Notes: generated from the letters alone by a model not told the origin. Numbered from the stretch's first letter, positions 1-9,985 are shown. The stretch: DNA of 26,458 nucleotides from Tubiluchus corallicola (GCA_030141605.1 JAQGDQ010001761.1:1-26458); one strand, 5' to 3'. Program-made: numbers and translations.

Positions 1-176
1 ACTATCAGATGCAACTACATTGTTTTAAATTCATTTTATTTGTGATAAAACACTCAGCTTATAACTACATGAGGTATCTTTACTATCAGATGCAACTACA
101 TTGTTTTAAATTCATTTTATTTGTGATAAAACACTCAGCTTATAACTATGTGAGGTTTCTTTACGATTAGATGCAA
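1..176. repeat. 81-bp tandem repeat with candidate YRDC polyadenylation signals
   Basis: Bases 1-81 and 82-162 are near-identical copies (ACTATCAGATGCAACTACAT start), followed by a diverged third start near 163. The window probably cuts a longer array. Each copy has TTTATT on the plus strand (35..40 and 116..121), which is AATAAA on the minus strand. These lie about 650-740 bases downstream of the YRDC stop and could end its transcript. The repeat is seen directly; the poly(A) role is inference. Confidence 0.75.
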
Positions 177-772
177 TTGCTTTTATAGCCACGTGAGGCC
201 AATGAATAATAACGTGGAGGGAAATCGTTATAAAATTTTCAATTTATAGTGCAATCGTAGTTAAACCACCGTAACAAAAAATGTGTCCAACTTACCAAAA
301 ATTAAAACCTGACTAAAATGTCTTTAGGTTGAGTTCTAAAAAACTAGCAGACGGCTCACTTAAGTTAAAACAGTTCTCATGAGTTAGAATAAAAAGCTCA
401 ATGAATCCACAGAAATTTACAATTAAATCAAAAAATGGTCCCATAATCACCCACTCAGTATGTAATTGGGTTCAGATGCCAAGTACACACGTTCTAACCC
501 TTTAGAGAAGCTTGTTCAATTTCCTGATAAAGATTTCTCATTCACTCAGACATAAACTGTGTCATTTGTAAACCATTCATCATCAGTCAAACGAATGTAA
601 GTAGGCATTTCAAAATCACAAATTAATATCATTTATCCTCATCCTCCCGGCTTCATCCGGTCATAGTACCTTTTGTACAAATCCGGAACAGATTATGAAA
701 GACAAACTTCGTTCTCACTGACAGTCTCAACGACAGCTTCTTTAGCATACCTTTACTGATAACTATAGCTGG
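177..772 (-). other. Probable YRDC 3' UTR / flank, no gene seen
   Basis: AT-rich sequence between the YRDC stop and the 81-bp repeat. No conserved coding block or RNA gene was recognised on either strand. It is probably 3' UTR if the AATAAA at 121..116 or 40..35 is used. Confidence 0.4.
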
Positions 773-836
773 CTATTTCACAACCTCGTTTAGATTGTAC
801 TTGTGAACTAAAACATCTATTGTAGATTGGTAAGAC
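773..836 (-). CDS. YRDC: YRDC terminal coding exon
   Basis: Acceptor TTCTTACAG ends at 837. The 64-nt exon completes an arginine codon and reads SYQSTIDVLVHKYNLNEVVK then TAG (775..773). The spacing of S-T and the K-Y dipeptide match the C-terminus of vertebrate YRDC (ST..IL..KYGL type). It is too short to stand out as an ORF and was found by searching for the expected tail in the right phase. Confidence 0.85.
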
Positions 837-3800
837 CTGTAAGAATAACATTGTCGTAAGTATCCTTAAAATGATGTATTCAGATTAATACCTTTAATTC
901 TGAATATGTTGCATGAGATTAGTGATGCAGTCAATACTTTGAATACTGCAGATTAAGAAATAAAAATATATGTTTCAACTATAGTATTCGAAGTATTGCA
1001 TCAGTAATCTGACACAACATATTCAGAATTAAAGGTAATAATAAAAACACAATATTTTAACGATACTTATGACTAAACTAGCATGTTACAACTTTGTATA
1101 AAACATTAAATGACATGATGTACTTGTTACACAAATACTGGCAATTGCGGCAGGAATTTATCTAACAATCAAGTTTCATCTTCTGAATTATCTAACAGTC
1201 AAATATCAAGTACAATCAAGATGAGGCACTGAGAAGCCAAAAACGACTTTCGCAGTCAACCAATTTACTATGCAGGTCAAGTATTGCTTAACTTCAAATG
1301 CAAAATGCAGACGCAAAATGCAGACAGTGACCATTCAACTATTCTTCTTATCCTTTATATGAAACAATAGAATTTTGAAATTTACCGCAGTTATGAACGA
1401 TTAAAGTTTAGTAGTGTATGCTTGCACACTATGCACAGCAGAAAGTACTGTGTAATATATCAAATACTAGTAATCCAAACACCATTTTCATTTGATAATA
1501 TTATAGCAAGCTGACTACTATACAGTTTAAGATACAACAGTGCGTGTACAATTTTAATCTTTAAGAACAAAGTTAGGATTGTTTCCCAGTTCAAATTCAA
1601 GTGTGACATTAGTGCACTCTTTTGTTCCACATTCTTTTCTTTTTATATTAAACATAATTTTAAAAAATGCAATAGATGATGGACACATTTACTCATTCCA
1701 TCATTATGGACAGTCTAAAAATTAATAACAACTATAATTGTTATTAAAGCTACGTGAAAGGTAATTAACAGCCTTACCTTTTGCTACCTTCTCGGACGAT
1801 TTTAAAATATCCCTTCTCAGAAAGGTCTATCACTGTTGATCCCTGTCTGGAATTACCGGAATCCTCCAACTTTCCACCATCAAAAACCAAATCCAACTTT
1901 GGCCACAATTCTCTAAATTCCTGAGACACAAACAACTCATATTATTACTCCAATATAACAAAAAGAACAAGTAAAGTCAATAAATGTCTTAACACCAAAT
2001 AATTTCATGAGTAGTTACTATGCTACAACATAAATTTTTTTTATTCAAAATGTAACATAATTCAGTAGTTATTATCAGGACTTGGAAGAAGTTAAAGGCT
2101 GACCACATGGTCATTCAGTCCACTGTGAGTGTTGGTCAGTGTTGAAGGATCATGTGCATATGGACACTGCCAGGCAAATCTGAATATTATTCAAGTTTGA
2201 CCATATCAGGCAGGTCCTTATTTTCATCAGTATCAGTCATCATCCTCAGAAAAAACAGCCAATAATAATGTGTGCTGCTGACTCAACCAGGAGAACAGCC
2301 AATAATAATGTGTGCTGCTGACTCAACCAGGAGAACAGCCAATAATAATGTGTGCTGCTGACTCAACTAGGAGAACAGCCAATAATAATGTGTGCTGCTG
2401 ACTCAACTAGGAGAACAGCCAATAATAATGTGTGCTGCTGACTCAACTAGAAAAACAGCCAATAATAATGTGTGCTGCTGACTCAACTAGAAAAACAGCC
2501 AATAATAATGTGTGCTGCTGACTCAACTAGAAAAACAGCCAATAATAATGTGTGCTGCTGACTCAACTAGAAAAACAGCCAATAATAATGTGTGCTGCTG
2601 ACTCAACTAGAAAAACAGCCAATAATAATGTGTGCTGCTGACTCAACTAGAAAAACAGCCAATAATAATGTGTGCTACTGACTCAACTAGAAAAACAGCC
2701 AATAATAATGTGTGCTGCTGACTCAACTAGGAGAACAGCCAATAATAATGTGTGCTGCTGACTCAACCAGGAGAACAGCCAATAATAATGTGTGCTACTG
2801 ACTCAACTAGAAAAACAGCCAATAAGAATGTGTGCTGCTGACTCAACTAGGAGAACAGCCAACAATGTGTGCTACTGACTCAACTAGAAAAACAGCCAAT
2901 AAGAATGTGTGCTGCTGACTCAACTAGAAAAACAGCCAATAAGAATGTGTGCTGCTGACTCAACTAGAAAAACAGCCAATAATAATGTGTGCTACTGACT
3001 CAACTAGGAGAACAGCCAATAATAATGTGTGCTGCTGACTCAACTAGAAAAACAGCCAATAATAATGTGTGCTGCTGACTCAACTAGGAGAACAGCCAAT
3101 AATAATGTGTGCTGCTGACTCAACTAGGAGAACAGCCAATAATAATGTTTGCTGCTGACTCAACTACAAGAACAGCCAATAATAATGTATGCTGCTGACT
3201 CAACTACAAGAACAGCCAATAATAATGTGTGCTGCTGACTCAACTAGGAAAACAGCCAATAATAATGTGTGCTGCTGACTCAACCAGGAGAACAGCCAAT
3301 AATAATGTTTGCTGCTGACTCAACTAGGAGAACAGCCAATAATAATGTGTGCTGCTGACTCAACTAGGAGAACAGCCAATAATAATGTGTGCTGCTGACT
3401 CAACTAGGAGAACAGCCAATAATAATGTTTGCTGCTGACTCAACTAGGAGAACAGCCAATAATAATGTGTGCTGCTGACTCAACCAGGAGAACAGCCAAT
3501 AATAATGTGTGCTGCTGACTCAACTAGGAAAACAGCCAATAATAATGTGTGCTGCTGACTCAACCAGGAGAACAGCCAATAATAATGTTTGCTGCTGACT
3601 CAACTAGGAGAACAGCCAATAATAATGTATGCTTGCTGTTACTGGCAACAAATTATCAACAAAAGTCTCTAAATTTTTATAAGTGCAAGAGAACAAAACT
3701 TTTCTTGGATGACTGTACAAAGATGAGGACAAGATTGTGGAATTCATAGCACATTTTGCAGACTTGTACAAAGGAAATGTATAGGTACTTGCACGTGCAT

Positions 3801-6800
3801 TGCCATTTGCACCATTATGAGCAAAAGCCTAAACCATATTACTTTGATATATGGGCCTTTTTCTGTCATTCTTCTGAATTAAAGGCAAAAATTTACCAAC
3901 TAAGTGATTGATCGTACTTGTGTCACTTAATTTAATTTTAATTTAATTTTTTAAACGTAATTTAAAAAGTTCTTTATGTTTCTTTTCTCGATTCCTGAAA
4001 TATTTGATAGTAATTTCCTATTTTGTTTCTTGATGTTTCTATACTTCATTAAACAGTTACGTGAAGAGTAGGTCTAACAGTCAGGGGAAAATTGACCACA
4101 TAAACACAGTTTGGTGTCTTGAATCTGACGACTGTTAAACTCTATTATGGCTAGATATTTAGGAGTCTGTTAGTTGTTTCATATTTCATCATTTTGCAAA
4201 TCAGACCGGCAAAACTCAATGCCGAATGCTCATGAATCATTGCTAAATACAAATGACCAAGGATAATCGTTTAAACACTGAACTTGCAGAGCCATCTTAA
4301 CCATTTTAATAAATTCATTGTCTCTTAAAATAAATAAATGGCCGAATCTTGTAAAAATATAAGCAAACTTGCACAATATGATTTTAGGTCTAACCAAATT
4401 AACGCAAACTGCAAGACACGTACAAAGCACAATTTTTACAAATGAAAAGCTGAGCAGAAGTATTTTAAAACTCTAGGATGAATAATACTTTCACATTTAA
4501 CGTGAACCCATGTCCCACGCTGAATGTAGGGTTCCAAAAGTAGATATCCTGCCTAATATTTACAACAAAATGAAAGCCATACCACATGGAAACCTGAAAA
4601 CTACATGGATCAAATTGTAGACGCAAAGGGAAGCATTAAATTAAGCAGGCTCTTTAAGAAAACATACCATAAAAGTACAACAGATAACCATTGACAAACT
4701 ACCCTTTTTAACTTAACAATTTCTTGTTCAAAATCGGTTTCCTGGACATTATTATTGTTCAGGCGAATGTTTCATTGACAAAATATAACGTAGCATTGTA
4801 GCTTCAAAAGTGGAAATGCGCACAAACCTCAACACATACGCTGCTAGGATTACTACTGATGTTTGCACTTGTAAGAGCCAAAGGTTCATTGCATTCTTTC
4901 AACAGATGACTACAGAACGGATGATCTGGAATTCTTATTCCCACTAATGTCGTGTTCGGATTCAGATTAGGATTAAGCTGCGGAGTTCTTTCAAATATCA
5001 CAGTTGTTGGACCTGGAAGTAGATCGTGCAATAGCTGTTCAGGCACTGTAGTTTTGGCCCATCTAACAAAAGAAAAAAGCAAAATTTTACTGATTATAAC
5101 CTAAACAGAAATGTTGAAACCATTAGCAGATTACTAAAACATTTGCAAGTGGTCACAGAGAAGATATTGATTTCAGACAAGGTGGACTCATTATCAAAGC
5201 TAAGATCTCTAAACTGGCAGAGGTGTTGTCACCTGCATTTTGATCCTCGCTCAAAAGGGTTAACCAGGTAAAACTGTATTGTGAAAAAATTACGCAAAGA
5301 GAACATTGAAATATAAGAAGCCAAGAGGTATCAGCGACCAGCCCCAACATTGATCGTGAAGCCGTTGGCCATTCATCCCTCTATAATGATACAAATATTT
5401 ATGACTAAATAATTTAAAGCACAAGAAAACACTCTTCATAAATAAACCTTAGAAAACTGAAATTTTATATTGCTGTCTTGTTGCACAGAAGGTTTGCGTT
5501 AATAGCAACGCTGTACAAAACTAGTAAATTTAAAGTCCCGCGATGAGAGCTGGGGCAGCCATTTTAATCGTAAGTCAACTAAAACAAGTTCAGATAGCAT
5601 TGCACAAGGTTTGAAAAAACAATCAGAGCAATTGTAGCACATTCTTCACCACTAAGAAAAAGTTAAAATTACTTTATATTGTCAATAAGATCAATAATGC
5701 GTTTTTCGGTGAATCAGTGGTGCGCACTGGGATAGCGATGGAGCGCAGTTTTACCAGGTGGCCCAAATATTTTATATTATAAAGACATGTCTATTTTTTC
5801 TATTTTTCTATGTCCCAAGCAGGTAAGCATAAGTATTATGAGTTTGTATGGATAGTTGTTTGGGATCTTCATGAAAATTCCATTTTCTTCACCTTTAAAT
5901 AGTAGTAGTTGTAATATTTTTATTGTCATTACGACCAACAAAATTACATGTACATTTCTAATAACGATACGTGTAACGCGCAATGTTACACACGGCACAA
6001 ATATAGCGCAAAATACACAGCAATGGCAGTAAAATTTTTTAATATAATAACATCCAGAAAGGTAATAATAACCAGATAACAATTTAGTGATAGAATTTTA
6101 GTTACCTTAACTTAACTGTCACTTACATAAATAAATTTAGAATATCGCTAAAAATTTTCCGCAGGTTAAAGGATTGATATTACGAAACTCCAAAACATTA
6201 CCTAAATTTAGATTGTATTTTTCTCTCTCGGCTTTTGTTAATTTACAAACAGTAACGACGTGTTCTTCATCTTGCACTGCATTACTGCAGGGACACAGCC
6301 TTAGGTCGTGTGGGACAGGGGGTCCATGCCAACGTCCTGCGTTACTGCAGGGACACAGCCTTAGGTCATGTGGGACAGGGGGTCCATGCCATCGTCCTGC
6401 GTTACTGCAGGGACACAGCCTTAGGTCGTGTGGGACAGGGAGTCCATGCCAACGTCCTGCGTTACTGCAGGGGCACAGCCTTAGGTCATGTGGGACAAGG
6501 GGTCTATGCCATCGTCCTGTGTTACTGCAGGGACACAGCCTTAAGTCGTGTGGGATAGAGGGTCCATGCCATCGTCCTGCGTTACTGCAGGGACACAGCC
6601 GTAAGTCGTGTGGGACAAGGAGTCTATGCCAACGTCCTCTCTCAACTTTCAGTCTGTGAGAAGACAGAACAAAACAGCTGAAGTTAATTCTAAGAGCATC
6701 AGGAACAGTACATTTATAAATTTCATGTTTTTCTGCAGAGGGATTTAACATTAAGTAAGTGGTGAATCTAGTCTTTGTTTGACTTTCTCTTGTAATGCAT

Positions 6801-7044
6801 TCTAGGCTGCTTCTTGAACAATGATCAAAACAACGCTTGAATACATACTTGTAAATCTCGCTAACATCATGAACTGCAATGGCTATTGGCTTGACAAAAT
6901 CCCTGCCCTTGATGTTATAGAGGTTATTCACAGCTTCAGAGTTTTGTGCTATAGCAGCAATGCCATACACTGTATCTGTCGGGAATGCGATAACATTTCC
7001 AGAGAGAAGGCTCCTCGCTGCAAAGCCTAGACTTTCCTTCATAT
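773..7044 (-). CDS. YRDC: YRDC, threonylcarbamoyl-AMP synthase (four exons)
   Basis: Exons in transcript order are 7044..6849, 5062..4828, 1920..1778 and 836..773. All junctions are GT-AG and phases match (2, 0, 2). From ATG 7042..7040 the coding length is 636 nt, giving 211 residues and a TAG stop at 775..773. Known family role: Sua5/YrdC enzymes use threonine, bicarbonate and ATP to make threonylcarbamoyl-AMP, the donor for t6A37 of ANN-decoding tRNAs in cytosol and mitochondria. Visible motifs are PTDTVYG (21-27), the K-x-R signature KGR (45-47), LLPGP (79-83), VGIRIPDHPF (105-114), the S-x-N signature in LALTSAN (126-132) and GSTVIDL (170-176). Length fits the bare catalytic domain. Animal YRDC usually has an extra N-terminal mitochondrial leader; none was found, and an acceptor-like site at 7045 suggests an upstream exon. 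Introns are swollen by repeats. Confidence 0.93.
886..1040. mobile_element. Hairpin-forming palindromic element (MITE-like) in YRDC intron 3
   Basis: Bases 890-911 (ACCTTTAATTCTGAATATGT plus TG) are perfectly inverted at 1015-1036. The arms stay paired, with mismatches, for about 60 bases around a short A/T-rich loop near 951-978. No clear target-site duplication was identified. It could be a foldback/MITE or a structured intronic RNA. The rest of intron 3 (1041-1777) holds only a small 14-bp duplication (GACGCAAAATGCA) near 1297-1330. Confidence 0.65.
1778..1920 (-). CDS. YRDC: YRDC exon 3
   Basis: Acceptor TGTGTCTCAG at 1930..1921, donor AAAAG|GTAAGG at 1777. Encodes EFRELWPKLDLVFDGG, then GSTVIDLSEKGYFKIVREG, the conserved C-terminal strand region of Sua5/YrdC. 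A weaker alternative donor (GAAG|GTAGCA) lies ten bases earlier, but only the chosen one keeps phase with the last exon. Confidence 0.94.
2250..3632. repeat. 40-bp minisatellite, about 34 copies, in YRDC intron 2
   Basis: The unit consists of AACAGCCAATAATAATGTGT, GCTGCTGACTCAAC and a short variable TAGAAA/CAGGAG link. Period is 40, with one copy shortened by 3 bases near 2860. Every full unit contains TGACTCA (first 2279, last 3596; 34 by spacing), the AP-1/TRE heptamer, preceded by TGC as in a Maf half-site, plus one CCAAT. Period 40 is not a codon multiple, so short ORFs in it are not genes. Copies differ mainly at the TAGAAA/TAGGAG link and at single positions, indicating recent turnover. 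Confidence 0.95.
3633..4827. other. YRDC intron 2 unique part, nothing recognised
   Basis: AT-rich intron sequence between the minisatellite and exon 2, with a run of TTTAATTTAATTTTAATTTA near 3931-3950. No coding similarity, RNA gene or transposon end was recognised. Bases 1921-2249 on the other side of the array also show nothing. Confidence 0.5.
4828..5062 (-). CDS. YRDC: YRDC exon 2, catalytic core
   Basis: Acceptor CTTTTGTTAG at 5072..5063, donor GAG|GTTTGT at 4827. Encodes residues 65-143: LLHDLLPGPTTVIFER, LVGIRIPDHPF and the S-x-N motif in LALTSANISS. It joins the previous exon inside a lysine codon (AA|A) and ends in phase 0 at V-E, continuing as the VEEF-type sequence seen in vertebrate YRDC. 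Confidence 0.95.
5063..6136. other. YRDC intron 1 distal part, nothing recognised
   Basis: Open frames of 65 and 101 codons on the minus strand have unremarkable composition and no recognised motif, and I do not support them as genes. Confidence 0.5.
6137..6800 (-). pseudogene. Non-LTR retroelement ORF tail in YRDC intron 1, internally expanded
   Basis: On the minus strand the frame reads VPDALRINFSCFVLSSHRLK, VERGRW and after a repeat array VQDEEHVVTVCKLTKAE. This order (RINF..F.LSSHRLKVE.GRW...C..C....QDEEHV...C) resembles, from memory, the C-terminal zinc-binding tail of retroelement polyproteins, with CxC and H-x4-C remaining. The frame closes with TAG/TAA-type stops at 6137. No reverse transcriptase domain accompanies it, so it is a remnant. 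Element family is uncertain. Confidence 0.55.
6282..6641. repeat. Six in-frame 60-bp repeats within the retroelement tail
   Basis: Six copies starting 6282, 6342, 6402, 6462, 6522 and 6582, unit beginning TTACTGCAGGGACACAGCCT. Read on the minus strand, each unit encodes 20 residues of the type GRWHxPxVPHDLRLCPCSNA, without stops or frameshifts. Two plus-strand frames are also open because the period is a multiple of three and the unit lacks stops; these are shadows. GC content is much higher than the surroundings. Confidence 0.92.
6849..7044 (-). CDS. YRDC: YRDC exon with N-terminal half of the domain
   Basis: Preceded by a good 3' splice site: pyrimidine-rich tract, CACTAAC branch-like motif and TTTCAG at 7050..7045. 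Donor is AA|GTATGT at 6848. First ATG inside the exon is 7042..7040, giving MKESLGFAARSLLSGNVIAF and then the PTDTVYG nucleotide-site motif and NIKGRDFVKPIAI with the K-x-R signature. An upstream in-frame ATG at 7105 would add 21 residues if the acceptor is not used. The exon may therefore be internal, with the leader encoded farther right. Confidence 0.9.
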
Positions 7045-7890
7045 CTGAAATTAACATGTTAGTGTAGAAAGGGAAATAATTATGCAAATCTTTAAACGGA
7101 AACATCACATTAATATTCAACACTTTGGTTTTACAGTATTATTTTAAAATCAAGCTTTTAATTTCAGGCCAGTTTATGCGAAGTGCAGCAATGAAAAATA
7201 GTGTTCCATTCACTAGAAAATTTATCAATAATTTTTTTATGCAAGCCTCACCGTGCTGGGACAACTCAAAATAAAAACAAGTAAATAAATTATACAGATT
7301 TGTTTATGAGTATCCTAACGGTAACACTTTCAGAATGCAGTGGGCGACATTTGCCACATTTCAACTCTCCTAATTTGACCGAAACTCCGAGAGGCATCCG
7401 ATTTTCATATATTTGTCCAGAAGTAAAATCACTCTATTATCATGCTAGACAACAAGTTTTAAGAAAATTACAAAGGATGCGGGAAGCATATTCAAATTCA
7501 AATTGAGCTCGTATTCTCTCACTGTTGCAAAAGGTTGGCCTGACAACAAATGAACTCTCAAATGCATACACAATTCTAACTGGTATGCGATCTTATTTGT
7601 AGGAAGCTTCAAAGTTCAAGTCATACACTAAATAGCTCATTTTTATGGCATCTTATTTCTATGACAAGATTACGTTTTAACCTCAATCGTCTTCCTCTAA
7701 CGTGTTACTCTCCAGTTTTGCATATCAAAAATGGCGCCTTGCAAGTAACATGTGCTTATATAGTATAATGTTTGGTACCAACATCTTCTTCTAACACTTT
7801 CACTTATAATTAATTTATTGTTGTATTTTACATGACTTTATTCACACTTTGGAAATAACTGACACAAGGCTAAAGTATTTACAATTCAAA
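7045..7890. other. Spacer right of YRDC; possible unplaced plus-strand exon
   Basis: A plus-strand frame (about 7323-7506, TGA) follows an acceptor-like TATCCTAACG...ACACTTTCAG. It reads SGRHLPHFNSPNLTETPRGI, then YHARQQVLRKLQRMREAYSN. Composition is protein-like (basic C-terminal helix) but I do not recognise it and see no partner exon. The YRDC promoter and leader exon should lie in or beyond this spacer, but no TATA box or clear start was found. Confidence 0.3.
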
Positions 7891-8640
7891 GGAAGTTTGG
7901 CACTATTACACTTTCGCACCGCCTAGCTTTTCCTGGCCTATTGGTTGTTTTCACGCCTGCAAGCCAGAAAGCAGACGAACAGGCGTAATATACACCATAT
8001 TCCCATTATATTATTGCTTCTTAGGCTTTACAATTCCAGATTAAAATCATACATTACTTAGCGCCGCCATTACGCAAAAAGCTCCACGTTAATAACCGTG
8101 TTAATAACTAATGTGCAATCGCTCTCGCGCAGTGACGATGTGGCCCTTAACATGTATTTTTAGTTTTTTTGCATAATTTATGATTATTAGGGTTGCAGCC
8201 ACGGGAGTTTGTATCGTATCGCGAAAAATTATTTTAGACCACTGCAGTTATTTATCATTAATTTTATTTATTACTGTAGTATTATTACTATTAGATTATA
8301 AAAAAAGTAAAGGTTTTTTCTTTATTTCATAAATGCGGTGAAGATGAAATTGTGTCACGTGCTTTTAAGCTAGGCCCTGATAATGCATAAACTAGTACGA
8401 AATTCGTCACGTGACTAACACACACAAACAAGATGGCGATACAACGTGTATAGGTGTAGAACTGTGAATACAGCGTAATTATTGGTAATTATACCTAAAT
8501 ATATGATTAAATTACATTTAGATTAGCGGAAACATTCACTGATGATGTAAAAATAATAGAATAATGATGTACGAGCCTAGAAACGAGTAATAACCTAGAA
8601 AAAGCTAGGCGGTGCGAAAGTGTAATAGCGCCGGAAGTTT
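7891..8640. mobile_element. 734-bp TIR DNA transposon (non-autonomous) with 8-bp TSD
   Basis: Element 7899..8632 begins GGCACTATTACACTTTCGCA and ends with the inverse of GGCGCTATTACACTTTCGCA. The first 33 bases of the two ends match at 32 positions, then diverge. Flanking GGAAGTTT at 7891-7898 and 8633-8640 is a perfect 8-bp target duplication. No transposase frame is inside, so it is non-autonomous. 8-bp duplications are made by hAT, P and Merlin groups among others; ends starting GG would suit Merlin, but the assignment is open. Confidence 0.88.
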
Positions 8641-9164
8641 TACATATTTATGATCACAGTTTTAAACTAAAAAACTTTTAAAAGTAAAGATCTAGAGCCA
8701 ACAAAAATTAATTAATGTCATCTAGTCATTTCTAACCTGTGAAATCATTCAAAAAAATGTTCCTCATTCTCTTATTGTTTTGTATGAGATTGCTACTTTC
8801 AGATTTTGTTAACATTCTGGCTATATGACTGCTTATCACAAGACGATCAGGAAAAAAATTACAACAGTGCCTCAATTTATTCATAAAGCACTCGGTATAC
8901 TCTAGAACGTGATTTAAACAAACTTAAGCTGCCTAAAAACAAGCTTCCATAACATTTCCTCATATAATGTATTAAAAGTAACAAGTCTGCTTGTATCGAA
9001 GATTACAAGTAACCAGCAGCTCAAAATTAATGAATTTCATCACCGCATGGACGCAGACATATTTATTAGCTAATTCAACGCACCGCCCGCAAAAATTACA
9101 ACATTCAAAACGACCAGCACCCCAGGAGAACTTCGCACAAGAAACCTGCGTATTTTATTAACAC
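8641..9164. other. Spacer, nothing recognised
   Basis: AT-rich unique sequence between two transposon remnants. No frame, RNA gene or repeat was recognised. Confidence 0.5.
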
Positions 9165-9595
9165 CAGGGTTGAGGATTCTCAACCAGAAAGCGAATTCAA
9201 ATCAAATCGATTTTGTGATTTTCGAATTCGAATCGAACCGTACTTCAGTATTTCGAATTCGAATTGAGACTGAAATTTTTCGAACAAGTTTGCGAACCAC
9301 CAGAAAAATTAGTCATTCAAAAATCTTGCACATTACTCAATTTTGTTCTGCAGTAAAACCACAAATAATTTGCTTAAAATTGTGCAGAGAAACCACAGCT
9401 AAATTATTCTAATTGCATGATGTTTCAATCGTTCTAATGATAAATAACGTAAAAGATTGAAGTGCGTAATTATTCGAGTCTAAAGTTCAGATTCGATTCG
9501 AATTCGAACTAAAAAAACTCGTTCGAATCGAATTCGAACGTTTGATGTTCGCTTCTAATTTACACTTGTTAAAGTTTGAGTATCCCACCTACACC
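9165..9595. mobile_element. TTCGAATTCGAA-rich palindromic element (MITE-like)
   Basis: Left end GGTTGAGGATTCTCAACC, then AGAAAGCGAATTC and TTCGAATTCGAATCGAA (from 9221). The right side has ATTCGATTCGAATTCGAA and TCGAATCGAATTCGAACG, then the inverse of AGAAGCGAA and of GGGATACTCAAAC. These form long imperfect terminal inverted repeats. ACACCA occurs at both presumed borders (9161-9166 and about 9588-9593) and may be a target duplication. Exact ends are uncertain; the short plus-strand frame inside is not a gene. Confidence 0.5.
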
Positions 9596-9984
9596 AAGAA
9601 TTATTTGGTGCTTCAGTGTGTATGAGGGATTTCGTAACTTTTATGCCACAACTTTTATGCCACACCTTTATGCTGGGCAGCTAAAGACTTACCAACTTAC
9701 CAACATATGAAAATGTAATTTAAACAATCTATCACTGCCCACACTAATTAATTTCTATTATTGAAGACAGTGCAACTTGCGGTCTTAAGGAGCGTCATCA
9801 GAGCTGCTACTAAAAATATCTAAGTTTGATTTTTTTCTATCAAGCTGAATGGGTTGGAAATTTACCAGAACAGAGACGTCTAAAAAACATACCAGTCATT
9901 CAGTTTTCAAGAGGTAATTAAACCTGTGGAACATCTGCAACAAGTGTTAGAGGATTGTGCGTGTGTTGCATTCTTGCATGCGTG

Positions 9985-9985
<1 letters not shown>
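9596..9985. other. Spacer, short TTTATGCCACA direct repeats
   Basis: CTTTTATGCCACA occurs twice in a row near 9638-9665, with a third partial copy. Otherwise unremarkable AT-rich sequence. Confidence 0.45.

Noticed and set aside
2250-3632. CRISPR array
   Set aside because: Units are uniform head-to-tail 40-bp repeats with no distinct spacers, in an animal intron.
4230-4430. 66-codon minus-strand frame in YRDC intron 2
   Set aside because: No family resemblance and no linked splice sites in phase with YRDC.
6174-6659. 161-codon and 82-codon plus-strand frames over the 60-bp repeats
   Set aside because: Open only because the repeat period is a multiple of three; the retroelement-like reading is on the minus strand.
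8425-8470. CDK5RAP1 or YRDC start at AAGATGGCG
   Set aside because: Lies inside the 734-bp transposon, frame closes after six codons, and no donor gives the right phase.
9200-9560. tRNA gene suggested by GTTCGAATC (T-loop-like)
   Set aside because: The motif recurs many times as part of palindromic TTCGAA blocks and no cloverleaf arms or acceptor stem fit.
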